The notes below the pieces were generated by a model. It was not told the DNA's origin. It saw only the letters and a program-made list of their open reading frames with translations, and did no database searches. This document shows, piece by piece, positions 40,876-49,719 of a stretch of 64,000 nucleotides of DNA. A program made the translations under genes and the position numbers. The stretch is taken from the NCBI RefSeq assembly GCF_000473085.1, contig NZ_AXBA01000025.1:38246-102245 (forward strand), given 5' to 3'. The DNA is from Azorhizobium doebereinerae UFLA1-100 (GTDB taxonomy: Bacteria > Pseudomonadota > Alphaproteobacteria > Rhizobiales > Xanthobacteraceae). Each line of letters begins with the position of its first letter. Within the stretch, counting starts at the first letter, position 1.

Positions 40876-42306
40876 ATGCCCTCCGTCCTGCCGCCGCTCG
40901 GCGCGGTCCTTCCGGAACTGCTGCTCGCGCTTTCCGCCATCGTGCTCGTGTTGATCGGCGCCTTCCAGGGTGAGAAGTCGGCCAATCTGGTGAACGGGCT
41001 CGCCATTGCGGCGCTGGTCGCCGCCGGGGTGCTGGTGCTGCTCCAGCCGGCGATCACGGTCGTCGGCTTTCACGGCTCCATGCTGGTGGACCCCTTCTCC
41101 CGCTTCATGAAGGCGGTGTCGCTGCTGGGCGCGGCGGTCTCCCTCATCATGTCGGTGGACTGGCTCGGGCGGGCGCAGCAGGCGCGCTTCGAATATGCCG
41201 TGCTGGTGGTGCTGTCCTCGCTCGGCATCTGCATCCTCATCTCCGCCGGCGACCTCATCGCCCTCTACCTCGGCCTCGAGCTGATGAGCCTGTCGCTCTA
41301 TGTGATGGCGTCCATCAACCGCGACTCGGTGCGCTCCACTGAGGCCGGCCTGAAGTATTTCGTCCTCGGCTCGCTCTCCTCGGGCATGCTGCTCTACGGC
41401 TCCTCGCTGCTCTACGGCTTCACCGGCACGGTGAATTTCGCCGAGATCGCGAAAGTGGCGACCGCGCCCACCAACGGCCTCGTGTTCGGCATCGTGTTCG
41501 TGTTCGCCGGCCTGTGCTTCAAGGTGTCGGCCGTGCCGTTCCACATGTGGACGCCCGACGTGTACGAAGGCGCCCCCACTCCGGTGACCGCCTTCTTCGC
41601 CACAGCCCCCAAGGTGGCGGCCATGGCCGTGTTCGTGCGCGTCGCCATCGAGGCGCTGCCGCATGTGACGCATTCCTGGCAGCAGATCGTCGCCTTCGTC
41701 TCCATCGCCTCCATGGTGCTGGGTGCCTTCGCCGCCATCGGCCAGCGCAACATCAAGCGCCTCTTGGCCTATTCCTCCATCGGCCACATGGGCTTCGCGC
41801 TGGTGGGCTTGGCGGCGGCGACGCCGCAGGGCGTGCGCGGCGTGCTGGTCTACATGGCCATTTATGTGGTGATGACGCTCGGCTCCTTCACCTGCGTGCT
41901 TGCCATGCGCCGCGGCGGCCGCCCGGTCGAGACGGTGGACGACCTCGCCGGCCTCGCCCGTACCCGGCCGCTGATGGCGCTGGTGCTGGCGGCGCTGATG
42001 TTCTCGCTGGCGGGCATTCCCCCGCTGGCCGGCTTCCTGGCGAAATATTACGTGTTCCTGGCGGCGATCCAGGCGGGCCTGTATGGTCTGGCGGTGATCG
42101 GCGTGGTCGCTTCGGTGGTCGGCGCCTATTATTACCTGCGCGTGGTCAAGATCATGTATTTCGACGAACCCGCCGAGGCGTTCGATGGAATGCCCGGCGA
42201 ACTGAAGGCGGTGCTCGGCGTGTCCGGCCTCTTCACCATCTTCTATTTCGTCTATCCGGCTCCTCTTATCGAGGCTGCGGGCGCTGCGGCGCGCGCGCTT
42301 TTCTGA
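40876..42306 (+). CDS. nuoN: NADH-quinone oxidoreductase subunit N
   Basis: 476-aa ND2-family proton-pumping subunit, last of the 14 Nuo proteins. Motifs: [40 protein letters not shown] and [16 protein letters not shown]. birA begins 3 nt after the stop, so the nuo transcript likely continues into it. Confidence 0.97.
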   Translation: MPSVLPPLGAVLPELLLALSAIVLVLIGAFQGEKSANLVNGLAIAALVAAGVLVLLQPAITVVGFHGSMLVDPFSRFMKAVSLLGAAVSLIMSVDWLGRAQQARFEYAVLVVLSSLGICILISAGDLIALYLGLELMSLSLYVMASINRDSVRSTEAGLKYFVLGSLSSGMLLYGSSLLYGFTGTVNFAEIAKVATAPTNGLVFGIVFVFAGLCFKVSAVPFHMWTPDVYEGAPTPVTAFFATAPKVAAMAVFVRVAIEALPHVTHSWQQIVAFVSIASMVLGAFAAIGQRNIKRLLAYSSIGHMGFALVGLAAATPQGVRGVLVYMAIYVVMTLGSFTCVLAMRRGGRPVETVDDLAGLARTRPLMALVLAALMFSLAGIPPLAGFLAKYYVFLAAIQAGLYGLAVIGVVASVVGAYYYLRVVKIMYFDEPAEAFDGMPGELKAVLGVSGLFTIFYFVYPAPLIEAAGAAARALF

Positions 42307-42309
42307 ACG

Positions 42310-43080
42310 ATGGCGGCACAAAGGTTCCAAAGCTCGACCATCCCCATCATCCGCTTTTCGGAGATCGGTTCCACCAATGCGGAGGGTCTCGCACGCCTGA
42401 GCCGTGGCGAGGCCATGCCCGCATGGCTGGTGGCGGACATCCAGACGGCGGGGCGCGGCCGGCGCGGCCGGCCCTGGACCAGCGAACTCGGCAACCTGTT
42501 CGCCACGCTCGTGCTGCCCAATCCGGCGCCGGTGGCCAATCTGGCTCAGCTCTGCTTCGTGGCCGGGCTGGCGCTGCGCGACGCGGTGGTCGCGGCGGCG
42601 CCGCTGATCGCGCTCGACGGTCTCAAGCTGAAGTGGCCCAACGACCTGATGCTCGACGGCGGCAAGCTGGCAGGCATCCTGGTGGAAGGCGCCAATGACC
42701 GCTACGGCCGCCCGGCGGCGGTGATCGGCTTCGGCGTGAACTGCCTCCACCATCCGGACGATCTGCCGTATCGTGCCACCAGCCTGGAAGAGGCCGGCGC
42801 ACCGACCGCGCCGGATCGCCTGCTGGAGGCGCTGGACCTCGCCATGACGGTGCGGCTCAACCAGTGGAACGCGGGCAACGGTTTTGCCTCCATCCGCGGC
42901 GACTGGATACGCTATGCTCTGGCCATCGGCGACACGGTGAGCGTGAAGATCGGCGAACGGGAAGTGACCGGGCGCTTCGAGAGCATCGACAATCGTGGCG
43001 CCATGATGCTGCGCCGCCGCGACGGGATCGCGGAAATCGTGACTGCGGGCGACGTTTCGCTCCAACCGAAAGTGGATTGA
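42310..43080 (+). CDS. birA: Biotin--[acetyl-CoA-carboxylase] ligase
   Basis: 256-aa biotin protein ligase. The biotinyl-AMP loop is [20 protein letters not shown] and the lysine region is LKWPNDLMLDGGKLAGILVE; a short SH3-like C-terminal domain follows (GRFESIDNRGAMMLRRRDG). It lacks the N-terminal helix-turn-helix of E. coli BirA, so it should not repress bio genes. It lies 3 nt after nuoN and 8 nt before rnj, the usual order in Rhizobiales. Confidence 0.95.
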   Translation: MAAQRFQSSTIPIIRFSEIGSTNAEGLARLSRGEAMPAWLVADIQTAGRGRRGRPWTSELGNLFATLVLPNPAPVANLAQLCFVAGLALRDAVVAAAPLIALDGLKLKWPNDLMLDGGKLAGILVEGANDRYGRPAAVIGFGVNCLHHPDDLPYRATSLEEAGAPTAPDRLLEALDLAMTVRLNQWNAGNGFASIRGDWIRYALAIGDTVSVKIGEREVTGRFESIDNRGAMMLRRRDGIAEIVTAGDVSLQPKVD

Positions 43081-43088
43081 CCCATCTG

Positions 43089-44756
43089 ATGGCTGATACC
43101 AGCGAGCTCGTCTTCGCGCCCCTCGGGGGGGTGGGCGAGATCGGCATGAATCTCGGCCTTTACGGCATCGGTTCCCGCCGCCAACGTACCTGGCTCATCG
43201 TCGACCTCGGCATGAGCTTCGCGGGTGAGGAGGCGCCCGGCGTCGACCTCGTGCTGCCCGACATCCGCTTCCTGGAGAGCGTGAAGGACAAGATCGCCGG
43301 TCTCGTGCTCACCCATGGTCATGAGGACCATGTGGGCGCCATGCTCGACCTGTGGCCGCGCCTTGACTGCCCCGTCTACACCACGCGCTTCACCGCCGCT
43401 CTGCTCGACGCCAAGCGCCTGCAGGAGCCGGGCGCGCCGAAGATCCCGATCAACGTGGTGCGCTCCGGCGGCACGGTGGACATCGGCCCGTTCCAGGTCG
43501 AGTTCGTGCCGGTGGCGCACTCCATCCCCGACAGCCATGCCATCGCCATCCGCACCTCGGCTGGCCTCGTGCTGCACACCGGCGACTGGAAGCTCGATCC
43601 GACCCCGGTGGTCGGCCACGTCACCGACGAGGCGCGCCTGCGCGCGCTCGGCGACGAGGGCGTGCGGGCGATGATCTGCGATTCCACCAACGCCATCCGC
43701 GACGGCATCTCGCCGTCCGAGGCGGATGTGGGGGTGACGCTGAAAGAGGTGGTGGCCAAGGCCAAGTACCGGGTGGCCTTCACCACCTTCTCCTCCAACG
43801 TGGCGCGGGTACGCTCCATCGCCGAGGCGGCGCTCGCCAACGGCCGCGAGGTCGTCGTGGTGGGCCGCGCCATGGAGCGGGTCATCGGCGTTGCCCGCGA
43901 GCAGGGGCTGCTGGACGGCCTGCCGGCGTTCCGCGGCGCGGAGGCCTTCGGCTTCCTGCCGCGCGACAGGGTGGTGGCGATCCTGACCGGCAGCCAGGGC
44001 GAGCCGCGCGCGGCCTTGAGCCGCATCGCCGAGGATGACCACCCGGAGATCGCCTTGTCGCACTCCGACCTGGTGGTGTTCTCCTCGCGCACCATTCCCG
44101 GCAACGAGCGGGTGGTGGGCCGGGTCATCAACGGCCTGATCAAGCGCGGCATCAAGGTGATGACCGATCGCGATGCCCTGGTGCACGTCTCCGGCCATCC
44201 GCGCCGGGGCGAGCTGGAGCAGATGTACGGCTGGGTGCGGCCGCAGGTGTCCGTGCCGGTGCATGGCGAGCCGTTGCATCTCGCCGAGCACGCGGCGCTG
44301 GCCCGCAAGGCCGGCGTGCCGGAGGTGGTGTCCTGCTTCGACGGCCATGTCATCCGCCTCGCGCCGGGACCGGCCGAGCGAGTGGAGGACGTGCCGTTCG
44401 GCCGGCTCTACAAGGACGGCCGCCTGCTCATTCCCGACTCGGCCCGGACCGTGCCGGAGCGCCGGCGCCTCGGCTTCGTTGGCGTGGTTTCGGTGGCGCT
44501 CGCGGTGGACAGCCGTGGAACACTGGTGGGCGATCCCTCGGTGGAGATCACCGGCGTGCCGGAACGCGGGGAGGGCGGCGTCGACATGCTCGACCTCGTG
44601 CTGGACACGGTGGTGGCGGCGATGGAAGGCATGCCCAAGGCGCGCCGCCGCGATCCCGAGGCGGTGTCGGATTCGCTGGAGCGCGCGGTGCGCGGTGCGG
44701 TGAACGGCGCCTGGGGCAAAAAGCCGGTTTGCCACGTCCACATCGTCGAAGTCTGA
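43089..44756 (+). CDS. rnj: Ribonuclease J
   Basis: 555-aa metallo-beta-lactamase/beta-CASP ribonuclease with 5'-3' exo- and endonuclease activity in RNA maturation and decay. The zinc motif is LTHGHEDHVGA, followed by AHSIPDSHAI and LHTGDWKLD. beta-CASP motifs include VAFTTFSSNVARVRSI, FSSRTIPGNE and HVSGHPRRGEL. ATG 43089 gives the standard start MADTSELVFAPLGGVGEIGM; the longer upstream frame overlaps birA. Confidence 0.95.
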   Translation: MADTSELVFAPLGGVGEIGMNLGLYGIGSRRQRTWLIVDLGMSFAGEEAPGVDLVLPDIRFLESVKDKIAGLVLTHGHEDHVGAMLDLWPRLDCPVYTTRFTAALLDAKRLQEPGAPKIPINVVRSGGTVDIGPFQVEFVPVAHSIPDSHAIAIRTSAGLVLHTGDWKLDPTPVVGHVTDEARLRALGDEGVRAMICDSTNAIRDGISPSEADVGVTLKEVVAKAKYRVAFTTFSSNVARVRSIAEAALANGREVVVVGRAMERVIGVAREQGLLDGLPAFRGAEAFGFLPRDRVVAILTGSQGEPRAALSRIAEDDHPEIALSHSDLVVFSSRTIPGNERVVGRVINGLIKRGIKVMTDRDALVHVSGHPRRGELEQMYGWVRPQVSVPVHGEPLHLAEHAALARKAGVPEVVSCFDGHVIRLAPGPAERVEDVPFGRLYKDGRLLIPDSARTVPERRRLGFVGVVSVALAVDSRGTLVGDPSVEITGVPERGEGGVDMLDLVLDTVVAAMEGMPKARRRDPEAVSDSLERAVRGAVNGAWGKKPVCHVHIVEV

Positions 44757-44829
44757 TACCTTCGAGCGGGTTTCAAAGGCCCGCCGCAGCATGAGCGCGG
44801 CGGGGCGCCCGCCTGGGGGGAGGACACAG

Positions 44830-45234
44830 ATGATCGGACGGCTCAATCACGTCGCCATCGCGGTGAAGGACATCGCCGCGGCGGCCGCGCTCTATCGCGA
44901 CACCATGGGGGCGGACGTCTCCGAGGCGGTGCCGCAGGTGGCGCACGGCGTGACCACCGTCTTCATCAACCTGCCCAACACCAAGATCGAGCTGCTGGAG
45001 CCCTTGGGCGAGAATTCGCCCATCGCCAAGTTCCTGGAGCGTAATCCCGACGGCGGCATCCACCACATCTGCTACGAGGTGGACGACATCGTCGTCGCCC
45101 GCGACCGGCTGAAATCCGCCGGCGCGCGGGTGCTGGGCGACGGCGAGCCGAAGATCGGCGCGCACGGCAAGCCCGTGCTCTTCCTGCATCCTAAGGACTT
45201 CACCGGCACGCTGGTGGAACTGGAACAGGCCTGA
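44830..45234 (+). CDS. mce: Methylmalonyl-CoA epimerase
   Basis: 134-aa vicinal-oxygen-chelate (glyoxalase-fold) enzyme that interconverts (R)- and (S)-methylmalonyl-CoA in propionate metabolism. Metal-binding positions are the first His in RLNHVAIAV, the His pair region GGIHHICYEVDD, and the final Glu in GTLVELEQA. ATG 44830 has GGGGGGAGGA upstream and yields the usual length; an ATG at 44791 is further off. Confidence 0.93.
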   Translation: MIGRLNHVAIAVKDIAAAAALYRDTMGADVSEAVPQVAHGVTTVFINLPNTKIELLEPLGENSPIAKFLERNPDGGIHHICYEVDDIVVARDRLKSAGARVLGDGEPKIGAHGKPVLFLHPKDFTGTLVELEQA

Positions 45235-45244
45235 GGGGGCGTCC

Positions 45245-45520
45245 ATGGGCATTGGTTCTACCCTCGCCATCTATTTCATTGTCTGGTGGCTGTGCCTGTT
45301 CGCGGTGCTGCCGTTCGGCGTCCGCTCCCCCGCGGAGGCAGGGGCCACGCCCGATCCCGGCACCGATCCCGGCGCGCCGGTGCGGCCGCTTCTGCTGCGC
45401 AAGGCGCTTGTCACCTCGCTGCTGGCCATCGTGGTGACGGCGGGCGTGTTGTATCTGGTCCGCAGCGGCACGATCCGCCTGGAGGATCTGCCGATGCCTT
45501 TCGACAACCGCGGTTACTAG
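45245..45520 (+). CDS. DUF1467 family membrane protein
   Basis: 91 aa with two membrane helices (about 5-24, STLAIYFIVWWLCLFAVLPF, and 53-71, ALVTSLLAIVVTAGVLYLV) separated by a Pro/Gly-rich loop starting GVRSPAEAG. DUF1467 proteins are small, uncharacterised and typically lie between mce and proS in Rhizobiales, exactly as here. It begins 10 nt after mce. Confidence 0.88.
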   Translation: MGIGSTLAIYFIVWWLCLFAVLPFGVRSPAEAGATPDPGTDPGAPVRPLLLRKALVTSLLAIVVTAGVLYLVRSGTIRLEDLPMPFDNRGY

Positions 45521-45620
45521 AGCGCTTTCGAACGAAGTGGATCCGGCTTCGCGTGAAGAAAACGCGATCCGACAAACGGGTCTGAGAATTTCACCGCTTC
45601 AAGGAAGCGGGAAATGCTCG
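45521..45620. repeat. Rhizobiales-type palindromic intergenic repeat
   Basis: The text around CGCTTTCGAACGAAGTGG and TTCGCGTGAAGAAAACGCG resembles a dispersed intergenic element I recall from many Rhizobiales genomes. The second half folds into a strong hairpin: CCGCTTC (45594-45600), AAG, GAAGCGG (45604-45610), extended by ATTTC/GAAAT with a one-base bulge. Only partial relatives occur in this window (see 60026-60075). Confidence 0.55.
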
Positions 45621-45666
45621 AAAGCTGCCGGATGGGGCGCTGCGGATTCGGATGGCTCCGGGGAAG

Positions 45667-45714
45667 CTCCAAGTCATAGGTCAGCTCCCAAGTTATAGGT
45701 CAGAACAGCTGACC
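45667..45714. repeat. Tandem 18/19-bp motif plus inverted half-copy
   Basis: CTCCAAGTCATAGGTCAG (45667-45684) is followed directly by CTCCCAAGTTATAGGTCAG (45685-45703), differing by one substitution and one insertion. The GGTCAG end of the second copy is then mirrored by CTGACC (45709-45714). It could be an operator array or the scar of a mobile-element end. Confidence 0.5.
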
Positions 45715-45746
45715 GACTTTTCCGTATTGGCGAGGCCCAAAAAAAG

Positions 45747-45773
45747 AAAGGCGAGACCGGATGTCTCGCCTTT
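45747..45773. terminator. Bidirectional terminator-like hairpin
   Basis: AAAGGCGAGAC (45747-45757), loop CGGAT, GTCTCGCCTTT (45763-45773) forms an 11-bp stem. TTTTTTAAATTTTT follows on the + side, and an A-run (CCCAAAAAAAG) precedes it, giving a T-tract on the minus strand as well. On + it could end the nuo-birA-rnj-mce-DUF1467 transcript. On - it would end any transcript from the A+T-rich gap. Confidence 0.8.
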
Positions 45774-45999
45774 TTTAAATTTTTGCACTTTTTTGCGGAA
45801 ATCGCGGGTGCCGCCGCTTTTTCCAATGTGCTGCCGTTCCGAAAATCTCTCGCGTTCGAAGGCGGTCGTCGGTCGGCTGTATTGTTTTTAAAGATTCCTC
45901 CCGAGACCCGGACCCTCTTCCTTGTGCCTTCCGGCACCAGGACGGTCCCCTTTCTTGTGGCGAACAGACCGTAGAACAAGAATCGTGCGCTTGTCATCC

Positions 46000-46032
46000 T
46001 TGCGGCGCAATACTTTACGTGCTGCGCCGCAA
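46000..46032. promoter_or_regulatory. Paired palindromes upstream of proS
   Basis: TTGCGGCGCAA (46000-46010) and TGCGCCGCA (46023-46031) are each near-perfect palindromes. Their centres are about 22 bp apart, two helical turns. Together they also form a 10-bp inverted repeat. A TACAAT hexamer lies about 28 bp downstream. Spacing suits binding of a dimeric regulator, but no regulator is identified. Confidence 0.35.
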
Positions 46033-46243
46033 CACGATGGTGGTGAAAAATACATCGCTTACAATGCGATACGCCGCCAACGCAGGTTTCCCAGGGTGAG
46101 AGCCGGGTCCGGGCGCGGCCGGGACGGGCGGCCGAAAAACGCCGGGAAACCGGCCTTGTGGCCGGCGGGCTTGTGTTTTTCGGGTCGTTCCGCTTTCTCT
46201 CAGCCCGAGTTCTTCCGAAACGTCCAACTTCCGAGTCTGTCCG

Positions 46244-47566
46244 ATGCGCCTGTCCCGCTACTTCCTGCCCATTCTCCGCGAGGTTCCGAAGGAAGCGGAC
46301 ATCGTGTCCCACCGCCTGATGCTACGCGCGGGCATGATCCGGCAGGAGAGCGCCGGCATCTATGCCTGGCTGCCGCTGGGCCTCAGGGTCCTGAACAAGA
46401 TCTGCGCCATCATCCGCGAGGAGCAGAACCGCACCGGCGCCGTGGAACTGCTGATGCCCACCATCCAGTCGGCGGACCTGTGGCGCGAGAGCGGCCGCTA
46501 CGACGACTACGGCAAGGAAATGCTGCGCATCAAGGACCGGCATGAGCGCGACATGCTGTTCGGCCCGACCAACGAGGAAATGGTCACCGAGATCGTGCGC
46601 GGCTCGGTGAAGTCCTACAAGAACCTGCCGCTGAACCTCTACCACATCCAGTGGAAGTTCCGGGACGAGGTGCGCCCGCGCTTCGGCGTCTACCGCTCGC
46701 GCGAATTCCTGATGAAGGACGCCTATTCCTTCGATCTCGACGCGGAAGGCGCCCGCCATTCCTACAACAAGATGTTCGTCGCTTATCTGCGCACCTTCTC
46801 CCGGATGGGCCTGAAAGCGATTCCCATGGTGGCGGACACGGGTCCCATCGGCGGCAACCTGTCCCATGAGTTCATCATCCTGGCCTCCACGGGGGAGAGC
46901 GAGGTGTTCTGCCATGGCGACTATCTGGACATGGCGCCGCCGCCCGCCGACGTGAACTTCGACGCCGCCGCCGGCCTCCAGTCGATCGTTGACCAGTGGA
47001 CCACGCTATATGCGGCGACCGAGGAGAAGCACGACGCGGCGGCCTTCGGCGCCGTGCCGGCTGACCGCCAGCTGGCCGCGCGGGGCATTGAGGTCGGCCA
47101 CATCTTCTATTTCGGCACCAAGTACACCGAGCCCTTCGGCCTCAAGGTGCTGGGGCCGGACGGCACCGAGCGCCTCGTCCACATGGGGTCCTACGGCATC
47201 GGCCCCTCCCGTCTCGTGGCCGCCATGATCGAGGCCTCACATGACGAGGCGGGAATCATCTGGCCGGACGCGGTCGCCCCGTTCCAGGTGGGCATCCTCA
47301 ACCTGAAGGCGGGCGATGCGGCGGTGGATGGCGCCTGCGCCGATCTTTACGCGAAACTAACCGCTTCTGGCGTCGACGTACTCTATGACGACACGGAGGA
47401 GCGGGCCGGCTCCAAGTTCGCGACCGCGGACCTGATCGGCCTGCCCTGGCAGATCCTGGTGGGGCCGAAAAGCCTCGCCGACGGCAAGGTGGAACTGAAG
47501 CGGCGCGTGGACGGCTCGCGCGAGCTGGTAACGCCCGCAGAGGCATTTGAGAGGCTCAAGGGATGA
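46244..47566 (+). CDS. proS: Prolyl-tRNA synthetase, short alphaproteobacterial type
   Basis: 440-aa class II aminoacyl-tRNA synthetase that charges tRNA-Pro. Motif 2 region is [20 protein letters not shown], motif 1 region [18 protein letters not shown], and motif 3 [14 protein letters not shown]. The C-terminal anticodon-binding domain follows (about 340-440). The ~180-residue editing insertion of the 570-aa E. coli enzyme is absent: the chain passes from the motif-2 region to motif 3 with little between. Short ProRS enzymes rely on a free-standing editing protein elsewhere. The ATG has no strong ribosome site. The stop overlaps the next start (ATGA). Confidence 0.95.
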   Translation: MRLSRYFLPILREVPKEADIVSHRLMLRAGMIRQESAGIYAWLPLGLRVLNKICAIIREEQNRTGAVELLMPTIQSADLWRESGRYDDYGKEMLRIKDRHERDMLFGPTNEEMVTEIVRGSVKSYKNLPLNLYHIQWKFRDEVRPRFGVYRSREFLMKDAYSFDLDAEGARHSYNKMFVAYLRTFSRMGLKAIPMVADTGPIGGNLSHEFIILASTGESEVFCHGDYLDMAPPPADVNFDAAAGLQSIVDQWTTLYAATEEKHDAAAFGAVPADRQLAARGIEVGHIFYFGTKYTEPFGLKVLGPDGTERLVHMGSYGIGPSRLVAAMIEASHDEAGIIWPDAVAPFQVGILNLKAGDAAVDGACADLYAKLTASGVDVLYDDTEERAGSKFATADLIGLPWQILVGPKSLADGKVELKRRVDGSRELVTPAEAFERLKG

Positions 47567-48885
47567 CGGGAGGGCAGCGCATGGCCGCAGCCTCGGGTTC
47601 GCGCGGAACCGCGCCGGACACGGAGCCGACGGGAACCGGGCCTTTCGCTGCCTTCGAGTGGATGCTGTCCCTGCGCTACCTCCGGGCGCGGCGCAAGGAA
47701 GGCTTCATCTCGGTCATCGCCGGCTTCTCGTTCCTCGGCATCGTGCTGGGGGTGGCGACCCTCATCATCGTCATGGCGGTGATGAACGGCTTCCGGCAGG
47801 AACTGCTCGGCAAGATCCTTGGCCTCAACGGCCACATGCTGGTGCAGCCGCTGGAGAATGCGCTCACCGACTATCAGGCGGTGGCGGAGCGCATCTCCAA
47901 GCTGAACGGCATCAAGCTCGCCGTGCCGCTGGTGGAGGGCCAGGCGCTGGCCTCCTCGCCCTACAATGCCTCTGGTGTTCTGGTGCGCGGGCTGGCGGAG
48001 AAGGACCTGCGCCAGCTTCCCTCGGTGGCCAACAACATCCGTCAGGGCACCCTTGAAGGCTTCGACCAGGGGCAGGGGCTCGCCATCGGCAAGCGGCTGG
48101 CCGACCAATTGTCCCTGCGCGCGGGCGACAACATCACGCTGGTGGCGCCGCGTGGCGCGGTGACGCCCATGGGAACCTCGCCGCGCATCAAGGTCTACAA
48201 GATTGCGGCGGTGTTCGAGATCGGCATGTCGGAATACGACAGCGCCTTCGTCTTCATGCCGCTGCCCGAGGCGCAGGCCTATTTCAACCGCGCCAACGAC
48301 GTGAACGCCATCGAGGTCTATATCGCCAACCCCGACGACGTGGGCGAGCTGCGCGGCGCGGTGCAGGCGGCGGCCGAGCGGCCGGTCTATATCGTCGACT
48401 GGCGACAGCGGAACGCCACCTTCTTCAACGCGCTCCAGGTGGAGCGCAACGTGATGTTCCTCATCCTCACGCTGATCGTGCTGGTGGCGGCGCTGAACAT
48501 CATCTCCGGCCTCATCATGCTGGTGAAGGACAAGGGCCACGACATCGCCGTGCTGCGCACCATGGGCGCGACGCAGGGCTCGATCATGCGCATCTTCCTC
48601 ATCACCGGCGCCAGCATCGGCGTGGTGGGCACGCTGGTCGGCCTGCTGCTGGGCGTTCTGGTGTGCATGAACGTGGAGGAGATCCGGCAGTTCATCTCCT
48701 GGATCACCCGCACCGAGCTGTTCTCGCCGGAGCTGTATTATCTCTCGCGCCTGCCGGCGAAGATGGACGTGGGCGAGACCGCTTCGGTGGTCATCATGGC
48801 GCTCACGCTCTCGCTGTTCGCCACCCTCTATCCCTCCTGGCGGGCGGCGCGGCTCGATCCGGTGGAAGCCCTGAGATACGAATGA
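47563..48885 (+). CDS. lolC: Lipoprotein-releasing ABC transporter permease LolC/LolE
   Basis: 440-aa inner-membrane permease. The first helix follows [20 protein letters not shown] (about 48-75). A large periplasmic MacB-like domain (about 80-295) and three C-terminal helices ([20 protein letters not shown] and others) complete the FtsX fold; the end reads [12 protein letters not shown]. With LolD it extracts outer-membrane lipoproteins to LolA. Only one permease is encoded, as is usual in alphaproteobacteria (homodimer), so the C or E suffix is arbitrary. It starts within the proS stop and overlaps lolD by 4 nt. Confidence 0.93.
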   Translation: MTGGQRMAAASGSRGTAPDTEPTGTGPFAAFEWMLSLRYLRARRKEGFISVIAGFSFLGIVLGVATLIIVMAVMNGFRQELLGKILGLNGHMLVQPLENALTDYQAVAERISKLNGIKLAVPLVEGQALASSPYNASGVLVRGLAEKDLRQLPSVANNIRQGTLEGFDQGQGLAIGKRLADQLSLRAGDNITLVAPRGAVTPMGTSPRIKVYKIAAVFEIGMSEYDSAFVFMPLPEAQAYFNRANDVNAIEVYIANPDDVGELRGAVQAAAERPVYIVDWRQRNATFFNALQVERNVMFLILTLIVLVAALNIISGLIMLVKDKGHDIAVLRTMGATQGSIMRIFLITGASIGVVGTLVGLLLGVLVCMNVEEIRQFISWITRTELFSPELYYLSRLPAKMDVGETASVVIMALTLSLFATLYPSWRAARLDPVEALRYE

Positions 48886-49577
48886 TGCCCCCCGAGAGCC
48901 CTCCGGCCCTTGCCCTCGTCGACGTCGCCCGCCGCTATTCGGAAGGGGAGGGCGTGATCGAGGTGCTGCGCGACGCCAACCTCGCGGTGGAAGCCGGCCA
49001 GTCGGTGGCGCTGGTGGCGCCGTCGGGCACCGGCAAGTCCACGCTGCTGCATCTGGCAGGCCTCCTGGAGCACCCGGACGACGGCGAGGTGTTCGTGGAC
49101 GGTGAGCCGACCTCCGGCCTGCCGGACGCCGAGCGCACGCGGCTGCGGCGTATCCATGTCGGTTTCGTCTACCAGTTCCACCACCTCCTGCCGGAGCTGA
49201 CGGCGCTGGAGAATGTGATGATGCCGCAGATGATCCGCGGCCTCTCCAAGCGCGACGCGGCTGCCCGCGCCGGTGACCTGCTGGGCTATCTCGGCCTCGC
49301 CAAGCGCCTGAACCATCGTCCCTCCGAATTGTCGGGCGGCGAGCAGCAGCGTGTCGCCATCGCCCGCGCCCTCGCCAATGCCCCGCGCCTCGTGCTGGCG
49401 GACGAGCCCACCGGCAACCTCGACCCGAAGACCTCCGACCACGTCTTCGGAGCGCTGGCCGAACTGGTGCATGCGACCGGCGTCGCCACCATCATCGCCA
49501 CCCACAACATGGAACTGGCCTCGCGCATGGACCGTCGGGTCACGCTGCGCGACGGGCAGGTGGTGGAGCTGGACTAG
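48882..49577 (+). CDS. lolD: Lipoprotein-releasing ABC transporter ATPase LolD
   Basis: 231-aa ABC ATPase. Walker A is [13 protein letters not shown], with Q-loop [11 protein letters not shown], signature [15 protein letters not shown], Walker [13 protein letters not shown] and switch His in IATHNMEL. It powers lipoprotein release together with the permease encoded immediately upstream (ATGA overlap). After the stop an inverted repeat (49590-49597 with 49608-49615) could end the transcript, but has no T-tract. Confidence 0.95.
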   Translation: MMPPESPPALALVDVARRYSEGEGVIEVLRDANLAVEAGQSVALVAPSGTGKSTLLHLAGLLEHPDDGEVFVDGEPTSGLPDAERTRLRRIHVGFVYQFHHLLPELTALENVMMPQMIRGLSKRDAAARAGDLLGYLGLAKRLNHRPSELSGGEQQRVAIARALANAPRLVLADEPTGNLDPKTSDHVFGALAELVHATGVATIIATHNMELASRMDRRVTLRDGQVVELD

Positions 49578-49719
49578 CAAGGTCCGGCTCGCGCCCGGCG
49601 TCCAGGTCGGGCGCGCGACTGCGGCCCGGACGCCACACCCCCTGAATTCCGCCGGATCGCGCTTATTCCATTGCCTCAGCGGCACCCTTCCTTGCTACCA
49701 CTAGGCGGGGCGGGAATGG

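Larger units (their letters stand above)
45521..46243. other. 723-bp intergenic region before proS, lower GC than its surroundings
   Basis: No gene is supported here. From left to right it holds a Rhizobiales-type intergenic repeat with hairpins (to ~45620), a tandem 18/19-bp motif (45667-45703), a terminator-like hairpin with A/T tracts on both sides (45747-45773), an A+T-rich stretch (about 45774-45990), a pair of palindromes (46000-46032) and a TACAAT -10-like hexamer (46060-46065) that may belong to the proS promoter. Small open frames on both strands lack a start with ribosome site or any recognisable protein pattern. A minus-strand small RNA ending at the hairpin is possible. Confidence 0.6.

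Noticed and set aside
45652..46312. Small open frames in the gap before proS, including a 212-aa minus-strand frame and a 63-aa plus-strand frame
   Set aside because: None has a start with a good ribosome site, a known domain or normal codon composition; a GGAGG on the minus strand near 45902 has no start codon at proper distance.
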